Translations under genes and position numbers: made by a program
Notes under the pieces: model-generated
What the model was told of the DNA's origin: nothing
Seen by the model: only the letters and a program-made list of their open reading frames with translations
Database searches by the model: none
Part shown: positions 1-7,938 of the stretch, in pieces
Numbering within the stretch: position 1 is the stretch's first letter
Layout of the letters: every line of letters begins with the position of its first letter
IMG/VR virus record: IMGVR_UViG_3300042549_005347
Span: 1-38,311 of that record
Length of the DNA stretch: 38,311 nt
Reading direction: 5' to 3' (one strand)
Source of the DNA: a virus

Positions 1-228
1 CTCTGGGAACATTTTGCCACCCATGTAGACTTTTTCTACAGAAGCAGTGATTTCTCCACCAGAAACCTGAGTGAAAAGATAGCCAGCAGGCGTTCCTTGA
101 CCCTCAAGTGCAGTTGCAAAGTAGTTAGTGATTGCCGCAGCAACCGTCTGACCAACAGATTCTGTTGGTTTGATTTTTGCAATAACCTGTCGCTGAGCAA
201 CAAGTCTTTTTGAAGTGGTGATAGCCAT
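1..228 (-). CDS. Probable tail tube protein, N-terminal 76 residues (truncated by window edge)
   Basis: The reading frame is open from the ATG at 228 to the left edge. It begins MAITTSKRLVAQRQVIAKIK and continues with a mixed polar and hydrophobic sequence lacking recognisable motifs. A strong GGAGG ribosome site sits just upstream of the ATG, and the gene follows the tail sheath gene by 10 bases. In contractile-tail phages the gene after the sheath is normally the tail tube (inner tube) protein, which polymerises inside the sheath and forms the DNA channel. The assignment rests on position; the visible sequence alone does not prove it. The C-terminal part lies outside the window. Confidence 0.6.
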   Translation of the reverse strand, partial: MAITTSKRLVAQRQVIAKIKPTESVGQTVAAAITNYFATALEGQGTPAGYLFTQVSGGEITASVEKVYMGGKMFPE

Positions 229-238
229 TATTCCTCCG

Positions 239-1711
239 TTATACCAGTGTGCTGGTCAGGTTAGATTTGATGATGTTGACATCAATCTTGTCTCCGACTG
301 ACGAAACTCTTACGCCGACACGAGCCTTGATTAAGCCAGTTTCGAGTTGAGCAAGAGGATTCAAACTGTCATCAACAGTGATTGTGTAACCAGAGTCAAC
401 TTTGCGTCCCTGTGTATCAAACATTTCAAAGAAGCCGCCAGCCTGACGGATTGGCTCCAAGACTCCCTGAAGAGCCGAACGAATGGCAAGGTATACACCG
501 CCACGACCGTCAATGCCAGAGAACACGAGGGGTTCAAGTGCTTCTTCTGCCAAGTACACGACATAGTTCATTGTGTCGCGGTTGGTAATGAAACGCCATT
601 GCGATGTTACGGTTGAGTGTGAACGAGCACCGTAGATACGGACTGAACCGTTGATGATGCGGATAGCGTTCACGCGGTCAGCATCAAGAAGGTCGCCGTC
701 GGCACGAGATACTGCAGTTGCAATACCCGTTACGAAGCGTGACTCTGAAACGACACCAGCGTATGCGCGCCATGCTCCAGAAGTTTTGACTGTGCGAGCA
801 CGAACTGCTGCAACATATGCTTCTGGTGGTACGGAAAGGTTTACACCAGTTCCTGATGGGATAACCACATTGGGGTAGTAGAACGCAAGATGCTCTTGAC
901 CAGTTGGGTCAGTTGCCTGATAAGCGGTAGATACTGACTTGGCTGCACTAATGCTTGCGGTTGGAGCAAACGACACGAGACCAATACGGTTATTGGCGAC
1001 ACAGTGAGCCATGATTGCATCATACTCAGTTGTGTCTGTTCCGTCATAAAGACCAGGAACCGCTACAGCGCCAGGACCGAGGTCTGGAGTGAACAACGCG
1101 AGTGCTGCTGTGCGCTCCGTGCTTGTTGCGGCTACATATGTACCGAGAGTGAATGCGCTAACTGCCGAAGTAGACAAGATGTCCGCACCGTTTGCGCTAG
1201 TGGTTAACGCTGCTGTGCAGTAGTTAGCCAAAACAGTGCTGTTATTGACTGCGTCAACGATTTCTTGGCAACTACCAGTGTATTCAAACAAAGGCAATGA
1301 ATCATCTGCACCGTAACGAACAGTAATTGTTGCGTCAGTGTCATTGTTTACAACATCAACTTTGATTGAGTTGCCCCAAGTGCCTTTACCTACAGCAGTA
1401 AGAGTTACGCCAGGAGCAGAAGGTTCAGCGGCAAGAACTTTAGAAGCACGAACGCCAGAACCAGAAATGCTCGCAACATACATTGCCGAGCCGCCCTCTT
1501 CAAAGAAGACACGGGCTTGCTGATATGCATATTTTGTTGCAGAAACATAACCACCAAAAGCGGTTACAAACTCTCCGAGACTAGTTACAAGAACTGCCTC
1601 AGTATCAATTCCACGCTCGCACTCTGCAGCCATGAAGAAAACTTCTCCAATAGCAATGCCGTTGCCCGAAGGGCCTGTGCGGGTTCCAGTTGTTACGATT
1701 ACACCAGGCAT
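239..1711 (-). CDS. Contractile tail sheath protein
   Basis: This 490-aa protein matches the phage tail sheath family. It starts MPGVIVTTGTRTGPSG, has a variable middle domain, and ends with the conserved C-terminal sheath region (GGVYLAIRSALQGVLEPIRQ, then an FEMFDTQGRKVDSGYTITVD strand-rich segment), the part that binds the tail tube and neighbouring sheath subunits. Subunits stack as hexameric rings around the tube and contract to drive DNA injection. The ATG is preceded by GGAGG at good spacing. The tube-like gene follows 10 bases downstream and small neck or completion genes precede it, the usual order for myovirus tail modules. Length is normal for the family. The presence of a sheath is the main evidence for a contractile tail. 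Confidence 0.93.
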   Translation of the reverse strand: MPGVIVTTGTRTGPSGNGIAIGEVFFMAAECERGIDTEAVLVTSLGEFVTAFGGYVSATKYAYQQARVFFEEGGSAMYVASISGSGVRASKVLAAEPSAPGVTLTAVGKGTWGNSIKVDVVNNDTDATITVRYGADDSLPLFEYTGSCQEIVDAVNNSTVLANYCTAALTTSANGADILSTSAVSAFTLGTYVAATSTERTAALALFTPDLGPGAVAVPGLYDGTDTTEYDAIMAHCVANNRIGLVSFAPTASISAAKSVSTAYQATDPTGQEHLAFYYPNVVIPSGTGVNLSVPPEAYVAAVRARTVKTSGAWRAYAGVVSESRFVTGIATAVSRADGDLLDADRVNAIRIINGSVRIYGARSHSTVTSQWRFITNRDTMNYVVYLAEEALEPLVFSGIDGRGGVYLAIRSALQGVLEPIRQAGGFFEMFDTQGRKVDSGYTITVDDSLNPLAQLETGLIKARVGVRVSSVGDKIDVNIIKSNLTSTLV

Positions 1712-1769
1712 TCGGCGCCCTCCATATTGCGTTTGAAAAGTTTACTTAGACCAAGTTGGAATAAATAAA

Positions 1770-2129
1770 TCATTGACCTTCTTCATGAAGTTCTTCTTCA
1801 CTAGATTGTACTTCACTTGCTACCTCGCTGGCAGCAACATCTTCCCCAATTGTTGGGATTACTTCAACAGGGGCTTGCTCTGCTGGAATTTCAGCATTCT
1901 CAAGATTGTGCACTTTTTTTACCTTTTTAGGGGCTGGTGCTTCATTTTCCACTGGCGCATCAACTTCTTCAGGTGAATCCATCAAGACCAAAAGACCATT
2001 TGCAAGAGCATTTTCCATAACAATATTCATTGGGGCTTGAGCAGTTTCTGCTGGAGCAACAACAGCGCCATTTTCGTTATATTTAACGAGACCCTGTGTT
2101 GCGTTCCATACTTTTGTCAGTTTTGTCAT
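1770..2129 (-). CDS. Hypothetical protein with acidic low-complexity C-terminus, neck/tail operon
   Basis: This 119-aa protein is unrecognised. The first ~50 residues are a small mixed segment (VWNATQGLVKYNENG, then a hydrophobic stretch NALANGLLVLMD) that could fold. The rest is rich in Glu, Ala, Pro and Val with a short basic patch (KKVKKV), and is probably disordered. Its start codon overlaps the stop of the upstream tail-completion gene as TAATG, so translation is likely coupled. It lies between a tail-terminator-like gene and the sheath, so a role in neck or tail assembly is plausible from position only. Confidence 0.75.
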   Translation of the reverse strand: MTKLTKVWNATQGLVKYNENGAVVAPAETAQAPMNIVMENALANGLLVLMDSPEEVDAPVENEAPAPKKVKKVHNLENAEIPAEQAPVEVIPTIGEDVAASEVASEVQSSEEELHEEGQ

Positions 2130-2728
2130 TATTGAGCCAACTTGTTGAAGACGGTGTTTTCGATTTCCAGAACAGAGCCAATCGGTTTACGAAGGACAAT
2201 TTCGTTCAGAGTTAAATCATAGCCTATATACGCTCCCGCCAAGACACGGTCACCTTTAATAAGGGTTAAATCAGAAAATTCTTCCCGAATTGTTCCTTCA
2301 TCAATAATTGCGTCATAAGCACCAGTGTCATCAACTGTGTCAAGTGAAGGGTGGTCGAGAAGGGCAGAACGAACAACGGTGGTCAGACGGTCACGCATTT
2401 CTGTCGTTTCCCCAGAGCCTTCTGTTCTCACCCAGATGTATGTTCTCATAGAGTAAGAAACACGATATTCAGGGTTCCACGCCATATTTACACCTGTACG
2501 CATAAATTCATTCGTGGAGATAACAACAGTGATAATGCTCGGCCAGTGGTCTAATGCAATTGGTTCGTAGGTCAGGTATAACTCTGGGTTTGGGAGAACA
2601 TAGTCATCTAGTTCCCATCCGTTGCGATACCTGATTAGGCGAGAAGGGATGTCATTTTGAAGATAATTATTGACAAAATTCTTCGCAAAATGAGCACCAT
2701 GCATTAGTTCTGAAGCGGTAGTTGTCAT
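2129..2728 (-). CDS. Putative tail terminator / tail-completion protein
   Basis: The 199-aa product begins MTTTASELMHGAHFAKNFVN. I chose the ATG at 2728 because it overlaps the upstream stop as ATGA; a longer TTG start at 2737 is possible. The sequence reads as an alpha/beta protein with an early helix, central strands (WPSIITVVISTNEF, VSYSMRTYIWVRTEG), a helix (EMRDRLTTVVRSALLDHP) and C-terminal strands. This pattern, and its place between a virion-morphogenesis protein and the sheath, resembles tail terminator proteins that cap the tail tube and sheath. No diagnostic motif is present, so the call is positional and architectural. Confidence 0.6.
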   Translation of the reverse strand: MTTTASELMHGAHFAKNFVNNYLQNDIPSRLIRYRNGWELDDYVLPNPELYLTYEPIALDHWPSIITVVISTNEFMRTGVNMAWNPEYRVSYSMRTYIWVRTEGSGETTEMRDRLTTVVRSALLDHPSLDTVDDTGAYDAIIDEGTIREEFSDLTLIKGDRVLAGAYIGYDLTLNEIVLRKPIGSVLEIENTVFNKLAQ

Positions 2729-3201
2729 CTGAACCAACTTAGCATGCCACCAACAGCGTCATTCTCAATGTGCTCAACAGCGCGAAGTTTAAGTTGCGCT
2801 TCAAAACCTACTGGTTCAAAAACGATTTGACGCTTTGCCATCTTTGTTGTGCCGTATTGATGGAACTTTGCATATTCAACATTCGTACCGAAAATGGCAA
2901 AATTCTTACCAATCACATTCGGTGCTCCACGGAGATTAGCAAGGCTCTTAAACAAGGCACCTGTGCGAACCATTAATGGAGCGCCAGGGAAGTTGACGGA
3001 CTTCCATGCTCCGTAGCGTGCACTCAAAGGAGACCAACCGCCCACAGGGAGCCCGTTGGTAGTAAAGTTCTCGGCGTTAGCCTTCTGGATTTCCTGTTTA
3101 GCCCACTTAAAAACTGGTCGGAAATCTTTGGCTCGCTTTTCCATCCTGTCCAACATTTGGATGTCTGCTTTTGCATCACAGGAGATTTTCAACTTATACA
3201 T
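2725..3201 (-). CDS. Phage virion morphogenesis / tail-completion protein (Mu gpG-like)
   Basis: This 158-aa protein has the pattern of the phage virion morphogenesis family (P2 gpS / Mu gpG type). Visible hallmarks are a central W-P-L segment (GGWSPLSARYGAWK), LMVRTGALFKSLANL, and GTNVEYAKFHQYGTTKMAKR near the C-terminus; the Y-A-x-x-H-Q-x-G signature is especially typical. Such proteins help join the tail to the head or terminate the tail. The start at 3201 fits because it overlaps the upstream stop as TAATG and follows GAGGA; an upstream in-frame start at 3225 would overlap the neighbour by 25 bases and is less likely. Confidence 0.8.
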   Translation of the reverse strand: MYKLKISCDAKADIQMLDRMEKRAKDFRPVFKWAKQEIQKANAENFTTNGLPVGGWSPLSARYGAWKSVNFPGAPLMVRTGALFKSLANLRGAPNVIGKNFAIFGTNVEYAKFHQYGTTKMAKRQIVFEPVGFEAQLKLRAVEHIENDAVGGMLSWFR

Positions 3202-3827
3202 TAAGCAATCCTCACGCGTCTCCATCGCTTAACGGCAGCAAGTTCTTTTTCCAGAAAACCAGTCTCCATTGGAGCGACATTTCGCGCTTCTAGGTCTTTG
3301 ATACCCACAACATCGTCGTGCATATTTTGCATTTCTCGTGACGCAGCACGGAGAATCATCAACTTGAAGACTTTGATTGCTGAGCCTTCTAACCCTGCTT
3401 CGTAAACAATAGTTACTTCATCATTTGCGTAAGATTTATATACATCAACACCATAACGCCGCATTATATAATCACGCTCGGCAACCTGCACCTGTCCAGT
3501 AATCGATGCTGGCTGGCGGATAGAAACTGAAGTAATTGACACGACAGGCGAGTTTTTTAGGTAAATCGTTGACGGCGGCATTAATGCCGCAATTTCGTGA
3601 GAAGTTGAGTCAAGGTCACTATTGTAAAAAAACGACGATGTAGGAATGCCGACATCATTTGACGGAATTGTGTAAACTTCAGTAAATTCGGCAACCTCTA
3701 CAGGGCGACGCAAATAAGACTCAAGTTCACTTTGTAGTCCTTCTAATACAAATTCCGCTGCTTCCTCTTGACGATTAGAGAAGCGGATGTCCATGTATTT
3801 CGTAAGGTCAGCGACTGTTACCAGCAT
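3201..3827 (-). CDS. Head-tail connector (HK97 gp6-like / gp15-like adaptor)
   Basis: The 208-aa product starts MLVTVADLTKYMDIRFSNRQ and continues with a helical segment (AAEFVLEGLQSELESYLRRP), the usual N-terminus of head-tail connector proteins of the phage_connect/gp6 type. A strand-rich middle (TIYLKNSPVVSITSVSIRQP; VTIVYEAGLEG) is followed by a helix bundle (KVFKLMILRAASREMQ). These proteins form a ring under the portal to which neck and tail attach. A strong GGAGGTGAT ribosome site lies 9 bases before the ATG at 3827; a GTG at 3830 is also possible. The stop overlaps the next start as TAATG. Confidence 0.72.
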   Translation of the reverse strand: MLVTVADLTKYMDIRFSNRQEEAAEFVLEGLQSELESYLRRPVEVAEFTEVYTIPSNDVGIPTSSFFYNSDLDSTSHEIAALMPPSTIYLKNSPVVSITSVSIRQPASITGQVQVAERDYIMRRYGVDVYKSYANDEVTIVYEAGLEGSAIKVFKLMILRAASREMQNMHDDVVGIKDLEARNVAPMETGFLEKELAAVKRWRRVRIA

Positions 3828-3851
3828 CACTAATCACCTCCCAGCGTTATC

Positions 3852-4223
3852 TTAGCGACGACGCGCCCTTCGGTTTGCCGCGCGACGCTCAATACCACGA
3901 GCAGCAGCACGAATACCACGGCGAATTCGTGTACCAAGACCTGTACGGCGGGCACCAGCAGCAGGAGCGGCTGGATTGTTTGCGGCACGACCACGAGCAG
4001 CCCCACGAGCAGCACGACGGCTTCCCTCAGTTGCTCTTTGTGCAGCACGACGACCTGCAAGAAGTTCACGCTGGCGCTGCCTGTAATAACGAGCATTTCC
4101 AGGAACATTACGACCATTTACCCGACGGGGGCGCTTAATAAACTTGCCTCGGCGTACGACAGAGCCACGCGTATTCACATCTGTCAAAAACTCAATGTCC
4201 TCGGTGAGGTTGCTATTTGGCAT
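3852..4223 (-). CDS. Arg/Ala-rich, extremely basic protein of unknown function
   Basis: This 123-aa protein has an N-terminal ~40 residues of ordinary composition (MPNSNLTEDIEFLTDVNTRG) and then becomes dominated by Arg, Ala and Gly (for example RRAAQRATEGSRRAARGAAR) up to an Arg-only-like tail RRANRRARRR-type end. There are almost no acidic residues in the second half. The composition suggests nucleic-acid binding or charge neutralisation, or a scaffold-like disordered tail. A GGAGG site 8 bases upstream supports the ATG at 4223 over a TTG at 4235. The gene lies between an IbrB/ParB-like gene and the head-tail connector. The function is not recognised, and the opposite-strand frames here are only composition shadows. 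Confidence 0.7.
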   Translation of the reverse strand: MPNSNLTEDIEFLTDVNTRGSVVRRGKFIKRPRRVNGRNVPGNARYYRQRQRELLAGRRAAQRATEGSRRAARGAARGRAANNPAAPAAGARRTGLGTRIRRGIRAAARGIERRAANRRARRR

Positions 4224-4279
4224 CCAGCCCTCCAAAATCGGAACTAAACAACATTAGCACACAAGGGGGTTGGTTAGAT

Positions 4280-4825
4280 TCATCTATCGGCGTTAGGTGG
4301 TCTTTCAATCAAAGCCTTTTCCACTTGCTCTTTTGATGGTGCCTCAATAGGAACCCATGCTCTGGAGTAGTTATGTTGTGGAATTTTGCGCTGTTTTAGC
4401 AGTCCACCAGCCAGCATCAAATCAACCTCATCAGGGGACATGATTAGTAAGTCTTCTAATTCCTCGGAAGAGTACTTGTCGGACAAAACAATAGATTTAA
4501 GCATCTTGGAAAATGGTTTAGCAAACATCTCGCCACGAGCACGATTCAAACGGACATGCATAATCATCGCATCAATTAAATCTATATCTTGATACATCAC
4601 AGGAATCTGCTTGCCGTGCTTCTTGATAAATGCAGGTTCTCCAGCCACGACCCATCGGTGATGACCGTCAATAATTGACATATCTTCCACCCGAACAATG
4701 ATTGGCTGAAGCCACCCAAAATCAGACATAGAAAGACGAAGCAATTCCAAGTCAGGCTTCAAAAGATAGTTAGCCCGCCACGAAGAAGGCTTTATTGCGT
4801 TGTTGGGAATGTATTCAATTTTCAT
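4280..4825 (-). CDS. ParB/sulfiredoxin-fold protein, IbrB-like
   Basis: The 181-aa protein shows the ParB/Srx N-terminal domain: an opening beta strand (MKIEYIPNNAIKPSSWRANY), the helix LELLRLSMSDFGWLQP, a strand IIVRVEDMSIIDGHHRW and the signature DGHHRW at residues 53-58, followed by IPVMYQDIDLIDAMIMHVRL and LNRARGEM. No helix-turn-helix partition domain like that of chromosomal ParB is obvious. It overlaps the end of the PAPS-reductase-like gene as ATGA, so the two are translationally coupled. This pairing is the arrangement of IbrA/IbrB, described in E. coli as coactivators of immunoglobulin-binding protein genes. Whether this domain acts as ATPase, nuclease or regulator here is unknown. 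Confidence 0.8.
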   Translation of the reverse strand: MKIEYIPNNAIKPSSWRANYLLKPDLELLRLSMSDFGWLQPIIVRVEDMSIIDGHHRWVVAGEPAFIKKHGKQIPVMYQDIDLIDAMIMHVRLNRARGEMFAKPFSKMLKSIVLSDKYSSEELEDLLIMSPDEVDLMLAGGLLKQRKIPQHNYSRAWVPIEAPSKEQVEKALIERPPNADR

Positions 4826-5988
4826 ATGTTGTCGTCCAGTGCATCCATGTCATTTAAGTCGTTTTCTGTTTGTTGAGCAGCCAGCATTCGCATGGTGTGT
4901 GCTCTTGTTTTAGGTCCCACGGGGTTTGGTGAAGATACTTGGAACTCATTCAATAGGAGTGTTCGTACGAGCGAGTCAATCGGGTAAGAGTATGGGTCGC
5001 CTGATTGCTTACGCTTAAATTCGCCAGCAAACTTATATGCAGCCGCCTGATAACCAGGAGTAAGCATGTTGTCCTCAATGCAGTCCTTAACCCCATCCCA
5101 TCCGCGAGATACATAGTCGGCAATCAAGCCTTCTACATTGAAATGCTTCCACCAGCGACGCTGTGCATCAATATGGGGGTAGCACTCGTACAGTCGGTCG
5201 TAGAACCCTGGCTCGGTAGCCACAACATCGCCAATACGGCGAGACGCAACTGCGTGGAGTGGAATTCCCACTCTTGTATTGCTTCCAGTTATTGCGGCAA
5301 GGTCGTAGTACTCGCAATATTCACCGTTGTGTTCTTCGGTGATGAACTTCAGAACATCGTCCGTTGTCCAGTCGTAAATAACTTTAGCGAAACGCAAAGG
5401 CACTGACTTCTTCATGCGGAAAGGAATATTTATATAGTTCTCATGCAACTTCTGAACACAGGAGCGGTAGCGAATCATTGACTCGTTAGCCCGAACACCA
5501 GTAATAAAAGCGGTGCGACCCTTCTTGCCTTGCATCGTATAGAAGTCGATTGTCTCGGGAATTGGGCGTGTTGGGTCAATACCGAAATGCTCTGCCTTGA
5601 TTGCAAAAGAAGGCATCTCACGAATCAACATATTTCGTTTTGCCCGCTCTGGAGACCAAAGCAAACAATATTCTCTCCTACCCAAAACCCAGACTTCTTG
5701 ACCCACTGGAAGGCAATACCATTCCATGTCAACCCAGTCGTAGTCTCTGACTTTCATGATGAAATCAACAACTACAGGACTGACCATTTCTTCATCTCTG
5801 AAGATAACTTTTACTGGTCCGAGCCCACGCTCTTCGTGGATTTCTTTTGCAAGATACAGAATCGCAGTGGAATCTTTTCCACCCGAGAACTGAACACACA
5901 CAGTGTCAAAAGTATCGTAAACATGACGCATGCGTTCACGAGCAGCATCAACACAAGATATGTCTAGAAACATTCTTTGCCTAGTCAT
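4822..5988 (-). CDS. PAPS reductase-family PP-loop protein, IbrA-like
   Basis: This 388-aa protein has the PP-loop motif SGGKDS at residues 35-40, preceded by an N-terminal helix and beta strand (DTVCVQFSGGKDSTAILYLA). It also has a GVRANES...RYRSC segment (residues ~165-175), the typical substrate-side motif of phosphoadenosine phosphosulfate reductase relatives, and IYDWTTDDVLKF. The extended C-terminal half with many aromatic and charged residues resembles IbrA-type (DUF3440-like) proteins rather than short assimilatory CysH. PP-loop proteins adenylate substrates or handle sulfur, but IbrA-type enzymology is not established. Its stop overlaps the start of the IbrB-like gene as ATGA. The ATG at 5988 gives a 12-base gap to the preceding gene; an internal ATG at 5973 is an alternative. 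Confidence 0.85.
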   Translation of the reverse strand: MTRQRMFLDISCVDAARERMRHVYDTFDTVCVQFSGGKDSTAILYLAKEIHEERGLGPVKVIFRDEEMVSPVVVDFIMKVRDYDWVDMEWYCLPVGQEVWVLGRREYCLLWSPERAKRNMLIREMPSFAIKAEHFGIDPTRPIPETIDFYTMQGKKGRTAFITGVRANESMIRYRSCVQKLHENYINIPFRMKKSVPLRFAKVIYDWTTDDVLKFITEEHNGEYCEYYDLAAITGSNTRVGIPLHAVASRRIGDVVATEPGFYDRLYECYPHIDAQRRWWKHFNVEGLIADYVSRGWDGVKDCIEDNMLTPGYQAAAYKFAGEFKRKQSGDPYSYPIDSLVRTLLLNEFQVSSPNPVGPKTRAHTMRMLAAQQTENDLNDMDALDDNI

Positions 5989-6000
5989 CAGAACCCCAAA

Positions 6001-6513
6001 CTAAGCATCAATAAGGTTCTCTTCGGTGATGTCATCAAATGCCCATCTACCTTCAAGACTTTCCCAAAGCGCAATGTCTATCGCTGTTGGTTCAAGGTCG
6101 TATTCTTCCATAAGTGCACGATGCTCACTAATTGCTTTCCGCAGAAACTCAACCGTCTTCAGTCGTTCTTCAACTTCTTCGCCGCCCATAGCAATCATGC
6201 GAGAAATCTCATCAAGACGGGCTACCACATGGAACTTAAACCGTTCAATCTTTGTCCGACGGAAGGCAAAGTTGGCTTGTAGTTCCAGAACCATTTTACG
6301 GCTATCGGGCGTACCATCGTCATATCGTGCTAGTTCGTCTTGCTCTTGGCTTGTAATCAACGCTAACTGATTTGCCAAGTTGTCATTCAGGACAGTTACT
6401 GCCCGTTTCCATCTAACCCAGTTTTCTGGGAGCATCAAATATTCTTTGTGCTGACGACTTGTTTGGTTTTTTACTTCTTCCGCAACTATGCGGGCAAACG
6501 AATCATCGTTCAT
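6001..6513 (-). CDS. Hypothetical helical protein in the recombination cluster
   Basis: The 170-aa protein is not recognised. It is almost entirely charged and helical, with long amphipathic stretches (RWKRAVTVLNDNLANQLALI, ERLKTVEFLRKAISEHRALM) suggesting coiled coils, and an acidic C-terminus. Its first residues MNDDS match the start of the 173-aa protein at 7938-8459, though the rest does not obviously align. Its start overlaps the stop of the RecB-like exonuclease as TAATG, so the two are coupled. From position it may belong with DNA recombination or packaging. Confidence 0.75.
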   Translation of the reverse strand: MNDDSFARIVAEEVKNQTSRQHKEYLMLPENWVRWKRAVTVLNDNLANQLALITSQEQDELARYDDGTPDSRKMVLELQANFAFRRTKIERFKFHVVARLDEISRMIAMGGEEVEERLKTVEFLRKAISEHRALMEEYDLEPTAIDIALWESLEGRWAFDDITEENLIDA

Positions 6514-7325
6514 TATTTACTCCAACTTGGGCAGATGCTTTTATAGGCACACCAGTCGCACAAGCGATTTGGTGTAGGTTCAAAAACTCCAGAGGCGCAT
6601 CTGTTATCTATTTGTTCTCTGACTTCTGTAACTACTTTTTTTACTTCAGCCATATCTTCAGGCTTGACAGTATGGGAAAGTTTTATGGAATCTTTAATAT
6701 AGAGAAGTTCCAGTTCAACAACTGGCTTCCCTAGTTGCTGTTCCAAAACATATCCGTAAAGGCATAACTGGAAAAACTTATCTTCCCTAAATCTAGGCGC
6801 AGGGGTCTTGCCAGTCTTATAGTCGCCAACAACGATTCCGCCATCAACTTCATGCCAACGGTCAATGAACCCCTTAATGGTGACACCATTGATGGCATCA
6901 TCAAGTTGCGTTTCAATACCATCAAAATTTAACTCGCTAGGGTTTTCCATGCCGAAAAGATTTTCAACACACCACCATGAAGTCCATCGGAACATTTGCA
7001 GGGCTTTAGCACTACGAGTAATTTCCAAAACCTTGTCATAGTATTCTTCATCCCATAAAGATTTAGCCAATTGCTTGGCTGTCTCAATAGTTCGTTCTTC
7101 ACTTGGAAGACCGTACAAGGTCTCCAAAATAGAGTGAACAAAGTTTCCTCGGAGGGTTGCTTCCGTGGGTGGCTCTGTCAATCCATCTATGCGTGAATAC
7201 TTATACTTCAGCGGACATTGCTGAAATGTCGATATAGATGAAGGGGAAAGATATGGGGGCGCAACGAGAGGTATATCACTCGCTGACAACAGTCGCACCT
7301 TCAAATGACAAGCGGACACACTCAT
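6513..7325 (-). CDS. RecB/Cas4-like PD-(D/E)XK exonuclease with iron-sulfur cysteines
   Basis: The 270-aa product matches the PDDEXK family of RecB/AddB/Cas4 nucleases. It has the N-terminal LSPSSISTFQQCPLKYKY segment, a G-N-F-V-H helix at residues 60-64, the acidic active-site positions in GFIDR (D155) and DYKTGK (D168, K170), and a helix with Q186 and Y190. Cys37 plus C-terminal C256, C259 and C265 (CDWCAYKSIC) make the four-cysteine pattern of an iron-sulfur cluster. It probably resects dsDNA ends for the adjacent Rad52-like annealing protein. The ATG at 7325 overlaps the upstream gene by 50 bases without a clear ribosome site, so a later start (for example TTG near 7289) is possible. Confidence 0.85.
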   Translation of the reverse strand: MSVSACHLKVRLLSASDIPLVAPPYLSPSSISTFQQCPLKYKYSRIDGLTEPPTEATLRGNFVHSILETLYGLPSEERTIETAKQLAKSLWDEEYYDKVLEITRSAKALQMFRWTSWWCVENLFGMENPSELNFDGIETQLDDAINGVTIKGFIDRWHEVDGGIVVGDYKTGKTPAPRFREDKFFQLCLYGYVLEQQLGKPVVELELLYIKDSIKLSHTVKPEDMAEVKKVVTEVREQIDNRCASGVFEPTPNRLCDWCAYKSICPSWSK

Positions 7326-7938
7326 TAATCAACTCAACAAGGTCTTCTTTTGTAGCAGTAGTCTTTGTTGGTTTTGGTCGTTCTCCCGCATGGGTCTTCC
7401 AGAAATTATTAAGGTCGCCCCTTGCGTTCGCATTGAGACTCTTTGAAAGCCCAATAAAGTTGCCCCACAGTTCTTCAATTTCTGGTTCAATCTTTACTTC
7501 AGGTATTGGTTCAACATCAGCCTCTAGTGCTTCTTCACTACGAGCAAGGTAGAGACCGACACCTAGAGTTTGAGCGGCTTTTTTAAGTGCGTCAGAAACA
7601 GCACCCTTCATTTCGTCACCAAGGTCAACAATGGTGCCATCTTTCTTGCGTTTAATTGTTTGTCCGCCGAAACCATCACGAACAATGCAACTATCTGGAC
7701 GAGTTGCGTCCACATGCCACATCAAACGAACATGCGCAACAATGAAGTCAGGGTCAATAGCATCTCGTTCGCAAGAAACAATATTGAACGACCATGCGTC
7801 AATTCCGAGAACTTTATTGAGACGAGTAATCACTTCACTCACAGGAATGTAAGTAAGTCGTGTTCCACCCTTGCTCAGTGTTTTTTCAACTTCAGAAGCA
7901 AACGGCTCGTAGAGGTTTTGGTATTTTGTAGGTGACAT
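7276..7938 (-). CDS. Rad52/Rad22-family single-strand annealing protein
   Basis: This 220-aa protein resembles Rad52/Rad22-type annealing proteins of phages. Typical segments are the N-terminal helix with LSKGGTRLTYIPVSEVITRL, the strand LGIDAWSFNIV, a strand pair ending VRLMWHVDA, the loop VRDGFGGQTIKRKKDG, and the helix DEMKGAVSDALKKAAQTLG followed by VGLYLAR. The C-terminal third is charged and variable, perhaps for contacts with a nuclease or SSB. It anneals complementary single strands during phage recombination and pairs naturally with the RecB-like exonuclease downstream. The start overlaps the upstream stop as TAATG. Confidence 0.88.
   Translation of the reverse strand: MSPTKYQNLYEPFASEVEKTLSKGGTRLTYIPVSEVITRLNKVLGIDAWSFNIVSCERDAIDPDFIVAHVRLMWHVDATRPDSCIVRDGFGGQTIKRKKDGTIVDLGDEMKGAVSDALKKAAQTLGVGLYLARSEEALEADVEPIPEVKIEPEIEELWGNFIGLSKSLNANARGDLNNFWKTHAGERPKPTKTTATKEDLVELINECVRLSFEGATVVSE

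Noticed and set aside
347-616. Plus-strand open frame across the tail sheath gene
   Set aside because: It lies fully antisense to a clear sheath gene, has no ribosome site and no family pattern. Treated as a shadow.
3875-4138. Gln/His-rich plus-strand frame opposite the Arg-rich gene
   Set aside because: The composition arises from the reverse complement of Arg/Ala codons; the minus frame has a good ribosome site.
4280-4825. Chromosome or plasmid partition ParB
   Set aside because: There is no ParA gene, no helix-turn-helix domain and no parS-like repeat; overlap with the PAPS-reductase-like gene fits IbrB better.
5005-5967. Plus-strand frames of 133 and 145 aa opposite the PAPS-reductase-like gene
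   Set aside because: They have Cys/His-rich odd composition, no ribosome sites, and the minus-strand gene has clear motifs.
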